A stretch of 64,000 bases of DNA from Pseudomonadota bacterium (GTDB lineage: Bacteria; Desulfobacterota; Desulfobacteria; Desulfobacterales; Desulfobacteraceae): the NCBI GenBank assembly GCA_018821535.1, contig JAHJLV010000052.1, positions 1 to 64,000 on the forward strand, read 5' to 3'. A program made the translations under genes and the position numbers. Below, in pieces: positions 8,533 through 18,373 of this stretch (positions are counted from its first letter, which is position 1; the number at the start of each line of letters is the position of its first letter). The notes beneath the pieces were generated by a model, which made no database searches, was not told the DNA's origin, and was given only the letters and a program-made list of their open reading frames with translations.

Positions 8533-11184
8533 TTATGCTTTGATCATCTGGCGCAGCACATAATGCAGAATGCCGCCGTTTTTAATATACTCCACTTCAA
8601 TATCCGTGTTCAGTTTTGCAATGATTTCAAATGATCTTTGTTTCCCGTCTTTTACAGCATGAACAGTTAAAATAGCATCCGGTTTGATCTGATCCAGTCC
8701 TGCAATGGAAAAAATTTCATCTCCTTTTAACCCCAGAGATTCAAAGGTTTCTCCGGGTTTGAATATACAGGGTAAAACCCCCATGCCCACCAGATTGGAC
8801 CTATGAATCCGTTCAAAGGATGTGGTAATAACCGCTTTTACACCTAACAGATTAGTGCCTTTGGCAGCCCAGTCCCTGGAAGATCCGGTTCCATATTCTG
8901 TTCCGCCGAACACCAGCAGGTCAGTTTTTTCATTGCGGTATTTTTCAGAAGCATCAAATACATACTGCTGTTCATTTTCAGGAAATTTCAGGGTCAGACC
9001 GCCAGGCTCGGAAACCAGTTTGTTCTTGATACGGATATTGGCAAAGGTTCCCCGCATCATCACCTCATGGTTGCCCCTGCGCGATCCGTAGGAATTAAAA
9101 TCCCAGGGCTTGACGCCATTATCCACCAGATATTGTCCTGCCGGATAATCAACCGGAATGGCCCCTGCAGGTGAAATATGATCTGTTGTTACAGAATCCC
9201 CAAGCACCAGAAGGGCACGGGCGTCTTTTATATCTTTGATGGTGGGTTCGTCCGGTGAAAATTGTGTGAAGAACGGTGGATTTCTGATGTATTTTGAATT
9301 TTCATCAAAATTGAATGTGGTGGTCTGGGGAATTTTTACGTCCTGCCAGAGTTGATCACCGTCAAAAATATGGTCATATTGATCTTTAAAAAATTTCTGA
9401 TGAACATGGGCTTCGACAAATGCATTAATTTCTTCAGGATCAGGCCAGAGATCTTTCATGAAAACCGCTTTGCCGTTTTTGTCGGTTCCCAGGGCCTGGG
9501 TGTTTAAATCAATATCAATTCGCCCTGCAATGGCGTAAATGACAACCAGAATGGGGGACATGAGAAAATTTCCCACAACATCCTGATGGATTCGGGCTTC
9601 AAAATTGCGATTGCCGGAAAGCACTGACATGACATCCAGTTTGTTGCCCTTGATGGCTTTTTCAATATCCGGGTCCAGAGGGCCGGAATTTCCGATACAG
9701 GTCATGCAGCCAAACCCTGTATTGTTAAATCCCAGCTCCTGAAAGGATTGCGTCAGGCCTGAGCTGGTCAGATAATCCATCACCACACGTGACCCTGGAG
9801 ATAAAGAGGTCTTGACATACCAGGGAATGGTTAATCCTTTTTCAACGGCCTTTTTCGCCACAAGTCCTGCACCAATCATGGTGTAGGGATTTGAAGTGTT
9901 GGTGCAGGAGGTGATTGCTGCAATCACAATGCCGCCGTTTGTCAGAACTTCAGGACGACTTTCGGATGTGATTTCAATTTTTTCCCGGGTATCGAGTGCA
10001 TAAATACGGGTTGTTTTTTCTTTGACATCTTTAAGCAGAATTTTGTCCTGGGGGCGGGAAGGTCCGGAAACCAGGGTGCCAATGGCAGACAGGTCCACAT
10101 CAATTTTCTTGCTGAACTGGATATCCGTATCATAGGTATTAAAAAAGCCGCAGGCCTTGCAGTATGCTTCAACCCGATCAGCGGCCTCCTTGCGGTTGGT
10201 TTTAATCAGATAATCAAGCGTTTGTTCATCAACCGGGAAAAAACCGGAAGTGGCGCCATATTCGGGTGACATATTGGCAATGGTGGCCCTGTCGGTCAAT
10301 GTCAGATTTTTGAGTCCTTCACCTGTATACTCAACAATTTTTTCAACCACATTTTCCTTTCTCAGAAGATGAGTGACATATAGGGCAATATCAGCCGATG
10401 TTACATGCTTTTGCGGTTTTCCAATAAAATTGACACCGATGATTTCAGGCAGATTCATATAATAGGGCTGGCCCAGCATCACCGCTTCCGCCTCGATTCC
10501 GCCCACCCCCCATCCTAAAACGCCCAGGCTGTTGATCATGGTGGTATGGGAATCTGTTCCCACCAGCGTGTCTGGAAAAGCAAACATGCCTTCTTCGGTT
10601 TGTTTGGTTGAAACCACCTGGGCAAGATATTCAAGATTGACCTGATGGCAGATGCCGGATTCCGGCGGAACCACCCTGAAATTATCAAAACTTTTCTGGG
10701 CCCATTTTAAAAGCTGGTAACGTTCTATATTTCTTTCATATTCTTTCTGGGCATTTAAAAAATATGAATTTTTTTCTTTAAAATGATCCACCTGGATGGA
10801 ATGATCAATAACCAGGTCCACCGGAACCAGCGGGTTGATTTTTTTAGGATCCAGACCTGCTTCCTTGACAGCGTCTCTCATGGCGGCAAAATCAACCACT
10901 GCAGGCACACCTGTGAAATCCTGCATCAGGACACGGCCCGGATAAAACGCAATCAGTTCAGATTCGCCGGTATGATTTGAATAAAAATCAATCGCAGCAA
11001 GGATGTCATCCCATTTAACAGTCCGGCTATCCAGGTTTCTTGCCAGATTTTCAATCAACACTCGGGCACAAAACGGAAGCCGGCTTATCTTTGCCAGATT
11101 CATTTTTTCTAACTTATTGATATTATAAACAATAAACTCTTGACCAGCTAAGGTTATTTTTTCTTTAAGACGATGTTCAGTCAT
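8533..11184 (-). CDS. acnA: aconitate hydratase A
   Basis: This 883-residue [4Fe-4S] enzyme isomerises citrate and isocitrate in the TCA cycle. Complete-oxidising Desulfobacteraceae use that cycle for acetyl-CoA oxidation. Cluster-ligand cysteines are visible in ITSCTNTSNP and GFGCMTCIGNSGPL. The substrate-binding blocks TDSHTTMINSLGVLGWGVGG and the C-terminal swivel domain (GDSVTTDHISPAG) are intact. Order and length match the AcnA/IRP type, not AcnB. The ATG follows AGGAG at good spacing. Confidence 0.96.
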   Translation of the reverse strand: MTEHRLKEKITLAGQEFIVYNINKLEKMNLAKISRLPFCARVLIENLARNLDSRTVKWDDILAAIDFYSNHTGESELIAFYPGRVLMQDFTGVPAVVDFAAMRDAVKEAGLDPKKINPLVPVDLVIDHSIQVDHFKEKNSYFLNAQKEYERNIERYQLLKWAQKSFDNFRVVPPESGICHQVNLEYLAQVVSTKQTEEGMFAFPDTLVGTDSHTTMINSLGVLGWGVGGIEAEAVMLGQPYYMNLPEIIGVNFIGKPQKHVTSADIALYVTHLLRKENVVEKIVEYTGEGLKNLTLTDRATIANMSPEYGATSGFFPVDEQTLDYLIKTNRKEAADRVEAYCKACGFFNTYDTDIQFSKKIDVDLSAIGTLVSGPSRPQDKILLKDVKEKTTRIYALDTREKIEITSESRPEVLTNGGIVIAAITSCTNTSNPYTMIGAGLVAKKAVEKGLTIPWYVKTSLSPGSRVVMDYLTSSGLTQSFQELGFNNTGFGCMTCIGNSGPLDPDIEKAIKGNKLDVMSVLSGNRNFEARIHQDVVGNFLMSPILVVIYAIAGRIDIDLNTQALGTDKNGKAVFMKDLWPDPEEINAFVEAHVHQKFFKDQYDHIFDGDQLWQDVKIPQTTTFNFDENSKYIRNPPFFTQFSPDEPTIKDIKDARALLVLGDSVTTDHISPAGAIPVDYPAGQYLVDNGVKPWDFNSYGSRRGNHEVMMRGTFANIRIKNKLVSEPGGLTLKFPENEQQYVFDASEKYRNEKTDLLVFGGTEYGTGSSRDWAAKGTNLLGVKAVITTSFERIHRSNLVGMGVLPCIFKPGETFESLGLKGDEIFSIAGLDQIKPDAILTVHAVKDGKQRSFEIIAKLNTDIEVEYIKNGGILHYVLRQMIKA

Positions 11185-11219
11185 TTATTTACTCCTGTCG
11201 ATATGTTTTTTATATGTGA

Positions 11220-11942
11220 TTAATAAAGAAGTGAACCTGATCCGTGCCTTTTTGAAGAAACACCGCTTCCCAGAATCCATCCGGCAAGCAGAACCACGAC
11301 TCCGGCAACAAACCATTTGATCATGCCGCTTCTAAAGCTGCTTTTATTTTTATTTTGAAGAACCTCAAGGTCCTTTGCAAGAATTTGATTTTCCTTCTGA
11401 TAATCCTTATTTTCCTGAATAATTCTGAGAATATCCTTGGACTGGTCGACCAGCATATCGTATTTTTTAAGATGTATTTCAGAAGATTCCAAAAGTTGAG
11501 TGTTGTGCGCTTTTACCTCTTCAAGGGCGGCGTTTAATTCATTGATTTTCTGTGTATATTCATCTTTTACCGAGGAAAGCCTGTCTGTCAATTCCGTGTT
11601 GGAGGATTCAAGAGATTCAATTCTGGATTCAAGAACTTTATTTTTTGCTTCAAGATCTTTTGCAATATAAAAGGATGGCAATTCAAAAGTAATAAATTTT
11701 TTATCCACCCATCCCATCTCTTTGGATGACAGTTCAACTTTGTAGTATCCGTCTTTTTCCTCAATAACTTTGACAGGGGTATTGCTTTTCAGTGTTTTTA
11801 ATACGGAATAAGAATTCCCCGGACCTTGTCTGAACGTCAGCAAAAGTGAATCTGAAACATAGCCGGTTTTACTGTACCCCGCCGCTGGAAAAACTGAAAA
11901 TATAACCATGAATACAAAAAAACGGGTCAACATTTTCCTCAT
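11220..11942 (-). CDS. exported SH3-domain protein with coiled coil and C-terminal TM (YgiM/TIGR04211-like)
   Basis: This 240-residue protein begins with a signal peptide (about 1-23). A bacterial SH3 domain follows (about 25-90, TGYVSDSLLLTFRQGPG through MGWVDKKFI). A long coiled coil (about 100-200) precedes a C-terminal TM helix (about 210-230) and a short basic tail. The layout matches the YgiM/TIGR04211 family of envelope proteins with poorly known function. I placed the start at 11942 because GGAGGA precedes it and the signal peptide begins there; the frame stays open to 12254 without a comparable site. It lies downstream of nothing obvious and 35 nt before acnA. Confidence 0.8.
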   Translation of the reverse strand: MRKMLTRFFVFMVIFSVFPAAGYSKTGYVSDSLLLTFRQGPGNSYSVLKTLKSNTPVKVIEEKDGYYKVELSSKEMGWVDKKFITFELPSFYIAKDLEAKNKVLESRIESLESSNTELTDRLSSVKDEYTQKINELNAALEEVKAHNTQLLESSEIHLKKYDMLVDQSKDILRIIQENKDYQKENQILAKDLEVLQNKNKSSFRSGMIKWFVAGVVVLLAGWILGSGVSSKRHGSGSLLY

Positions 11943-12081
11943 GTTCTTTATCCTCCGTAAGTTTTTTGTATTCAATAACAATCCTATCGATATTTTACAA
12001 TAAAAAACTCTTGCCAAGAACAGCCCAACAAAGGTATCAATCAAATCGAATATTAGAAATAATTTTCCGGATAAATACAAA

Positions 12082-13524
12082 ATGAACCAGAAATTATACA
12101 AAAAACTGTGCATCACCAATATCCTTAAAGGGGTTGAAGAAGGTCTGACCAGATATTCGAACACCAGCCGTGTGGCGCTGATTTTTGCTGTATCATCTGA
12201 TGATCCTGTTCTTATTTTTGATCCGCAGAATATTTTACGGGAACATGAATCCAAGTTAAAAGAAGTCTTTTACGAAGATTCGGATCAATGGAGAAAAAAC
12301 ATAAAACAAAAAATCAAGGGACAACCCAAAGGGTATATGGTCCCTGAAAATGATCTGGCCCTTGCCGGTCTTATTTCATACGGCTGCTGCTGTAACGATT
12401 TTTTCTTTCAGATGTGGCTGACAGACCATCATCCGGACATGTGTTCCATAAAGCCGACTGAACGCTGGCTTGAACAGGCAGCCTGTCTTCTGGTTCATGA
12501 TTATAACTCAGAATCCAGCGCCATCAATTCATCTGATTATGTATTGAAAAACTATTCTCTCCAGGCAATAGCTGATCATATTGTTGATGAACGCGAAAAA
12601 TATGTTGGTTTTGACAGTCAAATTTTAATCCCGCCGATATTAAACGATATTTTAAATATTTCCAAAACAAGAGAAGAGGGTGCCTGGGCAAGAGGAACGC
12701 TCTTTTTTACAGATCCCCAAAGAATTGAAGATATCTCTTTTATCACCAAAATTCAAAAGCATGAAAGACCGGTTATCAGTAATGTGAAGCATATCCGAAA
12801 ATTGCTCGTTGCAGTGGAAAGATCTGACCGGAAACTGGTTTCCGACGGCTGTACCATCATCGGCATTACAGATGCGCCCATTCCGGACTTTGCGATTACT
12901 GCGGATTTCAGAGGGGATCATGGTTTTTTAATGCTGGGCAATGATAAAATATCCTCTTTTTTCGACGGCAGTTTTCATTCCACAACCCGTGAAGCAAAAA
13001 TGGTTGAACTTGAAGAGCTGCTTCTGGATTCTGAACTGGATACAGAAAATTCAACCCTGCTGTTCCAATTGATCACCCATATGGTTCATGCGGCATCCAG
13101 CGGCAGATACGGCTGCACACTGGTGGTTGACCTGAATGAAACCCCGGTGAATTTATCCGGTCATGTTCTGGAACCTTCCTTAACGCTTCGTGACCCTAAA
13201 AATCTCAAGCTCACCTGTTCACTTTTAAAAATAGACGGGGCCATACACATCACCTCAAATCTGTGTGTTAAAGGGTTTGGCTGTCTTCTGGACGGGAAAA
13301 GCATTAAATGGGAAAATATGGCCAGGGGTGCACGGTATAATTCAGCCCTAAGGTTTTCAGCAGATCACAGCAAGGTTATCGTTGTTGTCGTTTCAGCAGA
13401 CCGGCCCGTGTCTATTATTTACAGCGGGATAGAGATCAATGCATTCAGTCACTGGCGGCCTGTTTATCAGCATATACCCGAACCTGTAGAACTTAACCAC
13501 TATTTTAGCGGAGCAATATTATGA
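12082..13524 (+). CDS. DisA_N/DAC-domain protein, probable diadenylate cyclase
   Basis: The first 300 of 480 residues resemble nothing I can name. The C-terminal part looks like a DAC (DisA_N) nucleotidyltransferase domain. It has the DGA motif at 385-387 (LLKIDGAIHI) and a GARYNSA segment at about 416-422 where DisA/CdaA proteins carry G(T/A)RHR. These are followed by the strand VIVVVVSADRPVSI. This family would make c-di-AMP from two ATP. The RHR-to-RYN change leaves activity uncertain. There is no TM helix, so it should be cytosolic. The stop codon overlaps the next start by 4 nt (ATGA), so the two genes are coupled. Confidence 0.65.
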   Translation: MNQKLYKKLCITNILKGVEEGLTRYSNTSRVALIFAVSSDDPVLIFDPQNILREHESKLKEVFYEDSDQWRKNIKQKIKGQPKGYMVPENDLALAGLISYGCCCNDFFFQMWLTDHHPDMCSIKPTERWLEQAACLLVHDYNSESSAINSSDYVLKNYSLQAIADHIVDEREKYVGFDSQILIPPILNDILNISKTREEGAWARGTLFFTDPQRIEDISFITKIQKHERPVISNVKHIRKLLVAVERSDRKLVSDGCTIIGITDAPIPDFAITADFRGDHGFLMLGNDKISSFFDGSFHSTTREAKMVELEELLLDSELDTENSTLLFQLITHMVHAASSGRYGCTLVVDLNETPVNLSGHVLEPSLTLRDPKNLKLTCSLLKIDGAIHITSNLCVKGFGCLLDGKSIKWENMARGARYNSALRFSADHSKVIVVVVSADRPVSIIYSGIEINAFSHWRPVYQHIPEPVELNHYFSGAIL

Positions 13525-13850
13525 CCCATCACGACGACCACAGCCACGACCATTTCCATGGAGATCACAACCACACCCATGGTGACCACGATCATTCTCA
13601 CGGACATTCCCACAATCATGATCATTCCCATGCCCACCCGCATGAATTGAGCTTTGAACAGAAACTTGAAAAACTTTTCGGGCACTGGATTGATCATAAT
13701 GACAGCCACAAGGAAACTTTTTTTACCTGGGCAAAAAGAGCAGATGACGCAAAGCTTACCGAAATTGCCAAACGATTGGATAAAGTCGGTAAATTGTCTG
13801 AAGAGGTCACGGGCCTGCTCAAAGAGGCATTGAAAATTCTTCAAAGCTGA
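13521..13850 (+). CDS. histidine-rich small protein
   Basis: This 109-residue protein has two parts. Residues 1-46 are a metal-binding-like tract of alternating His/Asp/Gly (HDHSHGH pattern). Residues 50-109 form a compact helical domain starting FGHWIDHNDSH, similar to small His-rich proteins seen in anaerobes (DUF8180-like, from memory). Nickel, zinc or cobalt buffering is plausible from the His content. It starts inside the stop of the DAC-domain gene (4-nt overlap) and ends 7 nt before nagZ, so the three are probably co-transcribed. The His repeat makes antisense reading frames look long; they are shadows. Confidence 0.8.
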   Translation: MTHHDDHSHDHFHGDHNHTHGDHDHSHGHSHNHDHSHAHPHELSFEQKLEKLFGHWIDHNDSHKETFFTWAKRADDAKLTEIAKRLDKVGKLSEEVTGLLKEALKILQS

Positions 13851-13857
13851 GTTTTAC

Positions 13858-14850
13858 ATGAACACAACCCAAATGACCGGCCAAAGATTTATCTTCGGTT
13901 TTGACGGTCTTTATTTCAGCGATGATTTAAAGCATATTATCCGTGATCTGAATGCCTGCGGAATTATCCTTTTTAAACAGAACATTCAGTCCCCTGACCA
14001 GGTTTCGGATCTGTGCCGGCAATGCCAGGAATATGCTGCGGCCTGCGGGATTCCCCCCCTGTTTATCTGCGTGGATCAGGAAGGGGGCGTTGTTGCCCGC
14101 TTTAAAGAGCCCTTTACCGTATTCAAAGGCAATCCTTTTATAGAGACCCTTGAAGATGCCCAACACTTTGCAGTGACAACAGCAAAAGAACTGTTGCCTC
14201 TGGGAATTAACATGAACCTTGCGCCTGTTCTGGACGTTGCTCCAGAAGGGGTGGACAGTATCATGAAGGACAGGGTTTTTAAAGGGGATGAAAGATCCGT
14301 CTCAAAACTGGGGACTCAGGTCATTTCAAGTCTGCAGTCCAGTCATATGATGGCCGTGGCCAAGCATTTCCCCGGTATCGGCCGCACAATCAAGGATTCC
14401 CATTTTCATCTTCCGGTACTGGATATTGATTTTGATACCTTGAATAACACAGATATGATTCCGTTTGCACATGCAATTAAACAGGGTGTGACCGGAATCA
14501 TGCTGTCCCATATTCATTATCCTCAGCTGGATGAAACATGGCAGGCCAGTCTTTCACCGGTTATTGTCAATGATATTCTGCGAAATAAAATGGGCTTTGA
14601 AGGGCTGGTCTTTACTGATGATCTGGATATGAAAGCCATTAAACATGACATGCCGGTGTGTATCAGGCAGATTTTACAGGCAGGCGTGGATATCACCCTG
14701 ATCTGTCATAATGGTCCCAATATTGATATTGCATGGTCAACCATGCAGGAACTGCTGGCAGCAGATAAAAGCCTGTATCAGGCAGGGGAAAAATCTGTGG
14801 AACGAATCCTTAAATACAAGAAAAAATATCTGTCAAATCCTGTTTCTTGA
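13858..14850 (+). CDS. nagZ: beta-N-acetylhexosaminidase NagZ (GH3)
   Basis: This 330-residue cytosolic GH3 enzyme would remove GlcNAc from muropeptides in peptidoglycan recycling. It has the expected single-domain length. ICVDQEGGVVARF lies near residue 68. KHFPGIGRTIKDSH (about 166-179) carries the Asp-His dyad loop. FTDDLDMKAI (about 256) holds the catalytic Asp. The canonical KHFPGHG motif reads KHFPGIG here, a substitution at a usually conserved His. The gene converges on tsaD with an 18-nt overlap of coding ends. Confidence 0.9.
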   Translation: MNTTQMTGQRFIFGFDGLYFSDDLKHIIRDLNACGIILFKQNIQSPDQVSDLCRQCQEYAAACGIPPLFICVDQEGGVVARFKEPFTVFKGNPFIETLEDAQHFAVTTAKELLPLGINMNLAPVLDVAPEGVDSIMKDRVFKGDERSVSKLGTQVISSLQSSHMMAVAKHFPGIGRTIKDSHFHLPVLDIDFDTLNNTDMIPFAHAIKQGVTGIMLSHIHYPQLDETWQASLSPVIVNDILRNKMGFEGLVFTDDLDMKAIKHDMPVCIRQILQAGVDITLICHNGPNIDIAWSTMQELLAADKSLYQAGEKSVERILKYKKKYLSNPVS

Positions 14851-15831
14851 AAAAACATCATGATCAAAATTGCATATATCGCCTTGCTGGATCATGGTAA
14901 ATCCTCTTGCGGCAATCATGGCTGCATTATCACCGCAAAGAGAAGGTGCTGGGGCAAAGACACAAATCCTGTCCGTGGCAGCAGTTTGTCTCAACCGGTC
15001 AACAAAGGTTTGGTTGGCTGACACTCCGCCGGATATGCCGATTCTTGTGCAGTTTTTAAATTTGGCCGCCCGGATCAGTTTCTGGCATAGCACATCAATC
15101 ACCGCTTCCTGAAAAGAAGCGGCAATCCGGGCTTTTTCCTCCAGAGTGGAAATATCATGGTCGTGAATATATCTGGCAACAGCAGATTTTATACCGCTGA
15201 AGCTGAAATCAAAACTGTCTTTATCCAGCAGGGTTCTCGGAAAAACAATATTGTCCGGATTTTTGGATTTGGCCATCTGCTCGATAACAGGTCCGCCGGG
15301 GTATCCAAGCCCCAGCATTTTTGCAACCTTGTCAAAGGCTTCTCCTGCGGCATCATCCCGTGTCTGGCCCATGAGTTCAAAGTGATCATGTGAGGTAACA
15401 TAATAGATATTGGTGTGACCGCCTGAAACCACAAGCGCAATAAAGGGAAATTCAGGAGGAGTGTCTGTTAAAAAAAGAGAGTAAATATGGGCCTCAAGGT
15501 GATTCACCCCGGTGAACGGTATGTTTCTGGCAAACGAAAATGCTTTTGCAAATGAAAATCCGACCAGTAATGCCCCGATAAGTCCTGGACCTCGCGTTGC
15601 TGCCACAGCATCAATCTCTTCTTTTTTTATCAACGCCTGCTCAAGGGCCTGGTCCACCACAGGCGTTATGGCTTCAAGATGCATCCTGGAAGCAAGTTCC
15701 GGTACAACACCGCCGTATTTATGATGAACATCAATCTGAGACGCAATGACAGATGACAGGATATGGGTGCCGTCTTTTACAACAGCCGCAGCCGTCTCAT
15801 CGCAGGAGGATTCAATCCCGAGGACTATCAT
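14833..15831 (-). CDS. tsaD: tRNA N6-adenosine threonylcarbamoyltransferase TsaD
   Basis: This 332-residue ASKHA-fold protein (Gcp/Kae1/TsaD) transfers threonylcarbamoyl to A37 of ANN-decoding tRNAs. It starts with the family signature LGIESSCDETAAAVV. The metal-binding pair is in NHLEAHIYS. The VVSGGHTNIYYV and GISGGVSANQ blocks are intact. Length is standard. It overlaps the end of nagZ on the other strand and lies 16 nt after purM, so it is probably in an operon with purM. Confidence 0.96.
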   Translation of the reverse strand: MIVLGIESSCDETAAAVVKDGTHILSSVIASQIDVHHKYGGVVPELASRMHLEAITPVVDQALEQALIKKEEIDAVAATRGPGLIGALLVGFSFAKAFSFARNIPFTGVNHLEAHIYSLFLTDTPPEFPFIALVVSGGHTNIYYVTSHDHFELMGQTRDDAAGEAFDKVAKMLGLGYPGGPVIEQMAKSKNPDNIVFPRTLLDKDSFDFSFSGIKSAVARYIHDHDISTLEEKARIAASFQEAVIDVLCQKLIRAAKFKNCTRIGISGGVSANQTFVDRLRQTAATDRICVFAPAPSLCGDNAAMIAARGFTMIQQGDICNFDHDVFSRNRI

Positions 15832-15847
15832 GACGATTGTTTAAAGA

Positions 15848-16891
15848 TTATACCCATATGGTCTGGGTTTCGTTGCCTTCCCGATTTTCAACTTCACCGA
15901 TAAGGTATGCTTTTTCATTCATGGCTGTCAGCCGGTCCATCACTTCCTGTACCGAATTATCAGGAACAACAACAATCATACCGATACCGTTATTGAATGT
16001 CCGATGCATATCATTTTCAGATACAGAACCTTCTTTTTGAAGCATATTGAAAATCGGTGGAACTTTCCAGGATTTTTTATGCACAATGGCTTTGCATGCT
16101 TTGGGAATCACGCGTATGATATTTTCATCAATACCGCCACCGGTAATATGCACCAGACCGTGAATCGGCAGATCGCGCAGAAGACTTAAAATACTGGGTA
16201 CATATATGATGGTGGGTTTTAAAAGCTCTTCCCCCAATGTACATCCCAGTTCGTTGATGTGGGCGTTTACATCATATTTGCATTTTTCGAAAAGAATTTT
16301 TCTGACAAGGGAAAAGCCGTTGCTGTGGATTCCGCTGGATCCGATTCCAATCAGTTTGTGACCATTGCTGATATAGGATCCGTCAATTATTTTATTATTG
16401 TCCACAAGGCCCACTGAAAATCCGGCAAGGTCATATTCCCCTTCCTGATAGAGACCTGGCATTTCAGCGGTTTCTCCGCCGATTAATGCACATCCTGCCT
16501 GATTACAGCCTTTTGCAATGCCGATCAATATTTTTTCTGCAACAGCGTTGTCCAGTTTGCCGGTGGCAAGATAATCCAGGAAAAACAAGGGCTTTGCACC
16601 CTGGACTATAATATCGTTTACACACATTGCCACAAGATCAATACCAATGGTATCGTGTTTATCCATCATGAAGGCGACTTTAAGTTTGGTTCCTACCCCG
16701 TCTGTTGAACTTACCAGTACCGGATTGGAGATGTTTGAAAGATTCAGGGAGTAAAGTCCGCCGAATCCGCCGATTTCCCCCATGACACCTGTGCGCGGGG
16801 TGGATTTTGCAATATCCTTGATTCGATCAACCAGTTTGTTTGCCTTGTCTATATCAACGCCTGAGTCCGCATATGTTAAGGATTCACTCAT
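15848..16891 (-). CDS. purM: phosphoribosylformylglycinamidine cyclo-ligase
   Basis: This 347-residue enzyme makes AIR from FGAM in purine synthesis. It begins with the family block LTYADSGVDIDKANKLVDRIK. STDGVGTKLKVAF, CALIGGETAEMPGLY and HITGGGIDENIIRV are visible. Length is typical for PurM. It is the first gene of a purM-tsaD pair on this strand and divergent from hom. Confidence 0.96.
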   Translation of the reverse strand: MSESLTYADSGVDIDKANKLVDRIKDIAKSTPRTGVMGEIGGFGGLYSLNLSNISNPVLVSSTDGVGTKLKVAFMMDKHDTIGIDLVAMCVNDIIVQGAKPLFFLDYLATGKLDNAVAEKILIGIAKGCNQAGCALIGGETAEMPGLYQEGEYDLAGFSVGLVDNNKIIDGSYISNGHKLIGIGSSGIHSNGFSLVRKILFEKCKYDVNAHINELGCTLGEELLKPTIIYVPSILSLLRDLPIHGLVHITGGGIDENIIRVIPKACKAIVHKKSWKVPPIFNMLQKEGSVSENDMHRTFNNGIGMIVVVPDNSVQEVMDRLTAMNEKAYLIGEVENREGNETQTIWV

Positions 16892-16977
16892 TTAAAATCA
16901 CCTTGTTTGGTTTCGTAGGTTGCTTTTTTTATAACCGTAAAAGAATATACATAATAGGGGTGAAAGTCAAAAGTTTT

Positions 16978-17006
16978 TTGACATCATCTGATGAATATTG
17001 TATCTA
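16978..17006 (+). promoter_or_regulatory. sigma-70 promoter of hom
   Basis: TTGACA, a 17-nt spacer and TATCTA end 45 nt before the hom start. No leader peptide or attenuator is visible between promoter and gene. Confidence 0.6.
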
Positions 17007-17051
17007 ATTCAAAATTAAACTTGAGCTTACAATACTGGAGAATACAGGTAG

Positions 17052-18359
17052 ATGGAAAAGATTAATATTGGAATTTTAGGATACGGTGTTGTCGGGACAG
17101 GCGTGGCAAAACTGCTAAAAGAAAAAAAACAATTGCTGGAGCACAGAGTCGGAGCACAGCTGAATCTTAAAACAATTGCCGATATAGATACCACAACGGA
17201 TCGCGGTATAAATTTAGGATCCACAAATCTCATATCTGACGGCAATCTGATCATTGAAGATCCTGATATTCATATTATTGTTGAAACCATTGGCGGACAG
17301 ACCATTGCCAGAGAATTTATATTAAAAGCGCTTGAACATAAAAAGCATGTGGTCACCGCCAACAAGGCACTTCTTGCCGGGCATGGCAATCTTTTGATGA
17401 AAACTGCAAAAGAAAATCAGGTGGATCTTGCTTTTGAAGCCAGTTGCGGCGGATGCATGCCCATTATAAAATCATTGCGTGAATCTCTTGTGGCCAACAA
17501 TATTACGTCCATGTCCGCCATTTTAAACGGGACCTGTAATTATATCCTTACCCGGATTTCCAATGATGGGTCTTCCTTTGAGGCAGCATTAAAAGACGCA
17601 CAGGACCTGGGCTATGCAGAAGCTGAACCTTCTCTGGATATTGATGGACATGATACTGCACATAAGCTTGCCATCCTGAATGCCCTGGCCCATGGTATGG
17701 AAATTAATTTAAAGGACATCCATGTTGAAGGCATACGCAATATCAGGCCCGAAGACATTCAGTTTGCCAAAGAATTCGGGTATACCATCAAACTTCTTGC
17801 CATAGGCAAAATTCACGATAACCATGTGGAAGCAAGGGTTCATCCCACCATGATTCCGGATTCCAATCCTTTATCCAATGTGAATTCTTCCATGAATGCC
17901 ATTGTTATTGAGGCAGATGCCACAGGACAGACCATGCTGTACGGTCACGGGGCAGGAATGATGCCCACTGCCAGCGCAGTTTTGAGTGATATTGCGGATA
18001 TCGCAAGAAATATCATTTCCGGCGGCAACACCAGAGTGCCGATTCTTGGGTATCTTGAGGACCACATTCAACACATTCCTATCCTGAACATGGCTCAGCT
18101 GAATACCCGGTATTATCTGCGGTTTGAAGCACAGGATCATCCCGGCGTATTATCAAGGATTTCAGGGGTGCTGGGTGAAAACAACATCAGTATTGAATCC
18201 GTGCATCAAAAAGGCCGTAATGCCAATGGCAAGGTGCCCATCATGATGATTACACATCTTGCAAATGAGGCATCTGTTCAAAATGCCTTGAAACAAATTT
18301 CAACCACTCAGTCTGTGATTGGCAGTCCGGTTATTATACGAATAGAAGAAACACCATAA
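17052..18359 (+). CDS. hom: homoserine dehydrogenase
   Basis: This 435-residue enzyme reduces aspartate semialdehyde to homoserine. The N-terminal Rossmann loop is GILGYGVVGTGVAKLL. The substrate domain contains FEASCGGCMPIIKSL and the catalytic region LGYAEAEPSLDIDGHDTAHK. A C-terminal ACT domain (from about residue 350, YYLRFEAQDHPGVLSRISG) predicts feedback control by threonine. It leads a three-gene run with thrH and rfaE1. Confidence 0.96.
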   Translation: MEKINIGILGYGVVGTGVAKLLKEKKQLLEHRVGAQLNLKTIADIDTTTDRGINLGSTNLISDGNLIIEDPDIHIIVETIGGQTIAREFILKALEHKKHVVTANKALLAGHGNLLMKTAKENQVDLAFEASCGGCMPIIKSLRESLVANNITSMSAILNGTCNYILTRISNDGSSFEAALKDAQDLGYAEAEPSLDIDGHDTAHKLAILNALAHGMEINLKDIHVEGIRNIRPEDIQFAKEFGYTIKLLAIGKIHDNHVEARVHPTMIPDSNPLSNVNSSMNAIVIEADATGQTMLYGHGAGMMPTASAVLSDIADIARNIISGGNTRVPILGYLEDHIQHIPILNMAQLNTRYYLRFEAQDHPGVLSRISGVLGENNISIESVHQKGRNANGKVPIMMITHLANEASVQNALKQISTTQSVIGSPVIIRIEETP

Positions 18360-18373
18360 CCACGGGAGAAAAA

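Noticed and set aside
11943..12254. 104-codon upstream extension of the SH3-domain gene
   Set aside because: It overlaps the start of the DAC-domain gene and would bury the signal peptide; the start at 11942 has GGAGGA.
13500..13844. Hydrophobic Met/Val-rich frame opposite the His-rich gene
   Set aside because: It is the antisense of His/Asp codons, which always reads as Met/Val; it is not a membrane protein gene.
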